Of a stretch of DNA of 64,000 nt, positions 63,620 through 64,000 are shown piece by piece. The stretch comes from Fabrea salina (Eukaryota; Ciliophora; Heterotrichea; Heterotrichida; Fabreidae), in the NCBI GenBank assembly GCA_022984795.1, contig JALIHJ010000040.1:124001-188000 (forward strand), in the 5' to 3' direction. Position 1 is the first letter of the stretch; each line of letters opens with the position of its first letter. The position numbers were made by a program, and so were the translations under genes. The notes under the pieces were generated by a model. The model was not told where the DNA came from. It searched no databases and worked only from the letters and a program-made list of their open reading frames with translations.

Positions 63620-64000
63620 GTGTGCCTGCTTGGTGTGGGTAAGGAATTATTTCTTGTGAGGTGTCTAAAGGCCCCACACTTCTGCTTGACAAGTCTCCGT
63701 AAGAAACGTCACTTCGGTCAGTGTCTAAGTCCAACTCTGCCCTTAAAGGCCTAACTCCCAACTCAAAGTTGTCTTTATTCTTTTGAGCCATATCAGTGTA
63801 CATCTTTTTGTACTTTTGTAACTCGCGTTTGCACATCCTCATCTGCTGCTTAACGTACTTAAGTTCTGACTCCAAAAGCCTGACTTTGCGTTTTTCTCCA
63901 GTGGCTTCCCTTCCGCTTTCACTGTCGCTCGAAAAAGAAGAGTCTATGTTGTCTTCTTGGGCACTTTCATTCTGAGTAGAGTCGACGTCTGACACTGACC
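63606..64000 (-). CDS. Acidic/basic coiled-coil protein, partial (5' end off window)
   Basis: Frame open to the right edge; about 131 residues seen, no ATG within view at the upstream side (the first possible start seen is GTG). It has an acidic Ser-rich start (DSSFSSDSESGRE), a basic coiled coil (KVRLLESELKYVKQQMRMCKRELQKYKKMYTDMAQ) and a polar tail to TAA. The coil resembles a leucine zipper dimeriser, without a recognisable DNA-binding basic region. Family unknown. Confidence 0.6.
   Translation of the reverse strand, partial: SVSDVDSTQNESAQEDNIDSSFSSDSESGREATGEKRKVRLLESELKYVKQQMRMCKRELQKYKKMYTDMAQKNKDNFELGVRPLRAELDLDTDRSDVSYGDLSSRSVGPLDTSQEIIPYPHQAGTPKRS

Noticed and set aside
1-64000. 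UAA/UAG read as Gln (Paramecium/Tetrahymena code)
   Set aside because: Conserved proteins such as uL3, PGK, CK2 beta and UBE2H end normally at TAA/TAG/TGA and contain no internal ones.
1-64000. tRNA genes, CRISPR arrays, operon promoters or riboswitches
   Set aside because: No cloverleaf with A/B boxes, no spaced repeats and no bacterial-type signals were seen in the few spacers available.

Overview
The window looks like a piece of a ciliate macronuclear genome, most likely Stentor or a close heterotrich relative (inference). First, twelve genuine-looking introns are each exactly 15 nt, begin GTAA, end in AG and have A at position 10; introns this short are known from heterotrichs such as Stentor. 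Second, the code is standard: TAA, TAG and TGA all end genes, Trp is read from TGG, and TAA/TAG are not used as Gln. This argues against the Paramecium/Tetrahymena codes and against UGA=Trp as in Blepharisma. Third, the gene set is eukaryotic (uL3, Sec5, TFIIIC, WDR70, WDR33, CK2 beta) and includes cilium-linked genes (MOK, a MAK-type kinase, two CFAP20-domain proteins).

The DNA is extremely packed. About 60 genes lie on both strands in 64 kb and most spacers are 0-50 bp. Head-to-head start codons can be 5, 7, 9 or 11 bp apart. Convergent stops touch or overlap, and several tandem genes have no spacer or share a base. The only stretch over 300 bp without a clean gene is 18607-19418, which holds a decayed gene-like relic.

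Layout. 1-9.2 kb: partial membrane protein, MOK kinase, MBL hydrolase, ubiquitin-like-domain PI4K-type kinase, WDR70, PSTK, MFS transporter. 9.2-18.1 kb: mitochondrial ATP synthase delta, anoctamin, PGK, uL3, coiled-coil protein, two related small membrane proteins, GPC1-type acyltransferase. 18.1-30 kb: relic, secreted GH16 glucanase, cyclin, glyoxalase II-like protein with a changed metal motif, gankyrin-like protein, Cys-type SelT, 1103-residue LRR protein, START and TBC proteins. 30-45 kb: USP20/33-type deubiquitinase, CFAP20DC, TFIIIC TPR subunit, Lys-repeat mitochondrial-like protein, hybrid histidine kinase, degenerate DEAD-box protein, serine protease, FAD oxidoreductase, RRS1, 7TM protein. 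45-54 kb: tiny PP1-docking protein, tetraspanin and a cluster of coiled-coil genes, two of them with MGC acylation N-termini, plus a MAK-type kinase. 54-64 kb: UBE2H, Sec5, CFAP20-domain protein, CK2 beta, WDR33/Pfs2, LRR-TKL kinase, a large helical-repeat protein, and a gene running off the right edge.

I see no operon logic or mobile-element machinery; neighbours appear functionally unrelated, apart from loose enrichment in ciliary/cortical and coiled-coil proteins. Many gene models needed splicing across 15-nt introns or trimming to an internal ATG. Function calls are from reading the protein sequence, with no database search.
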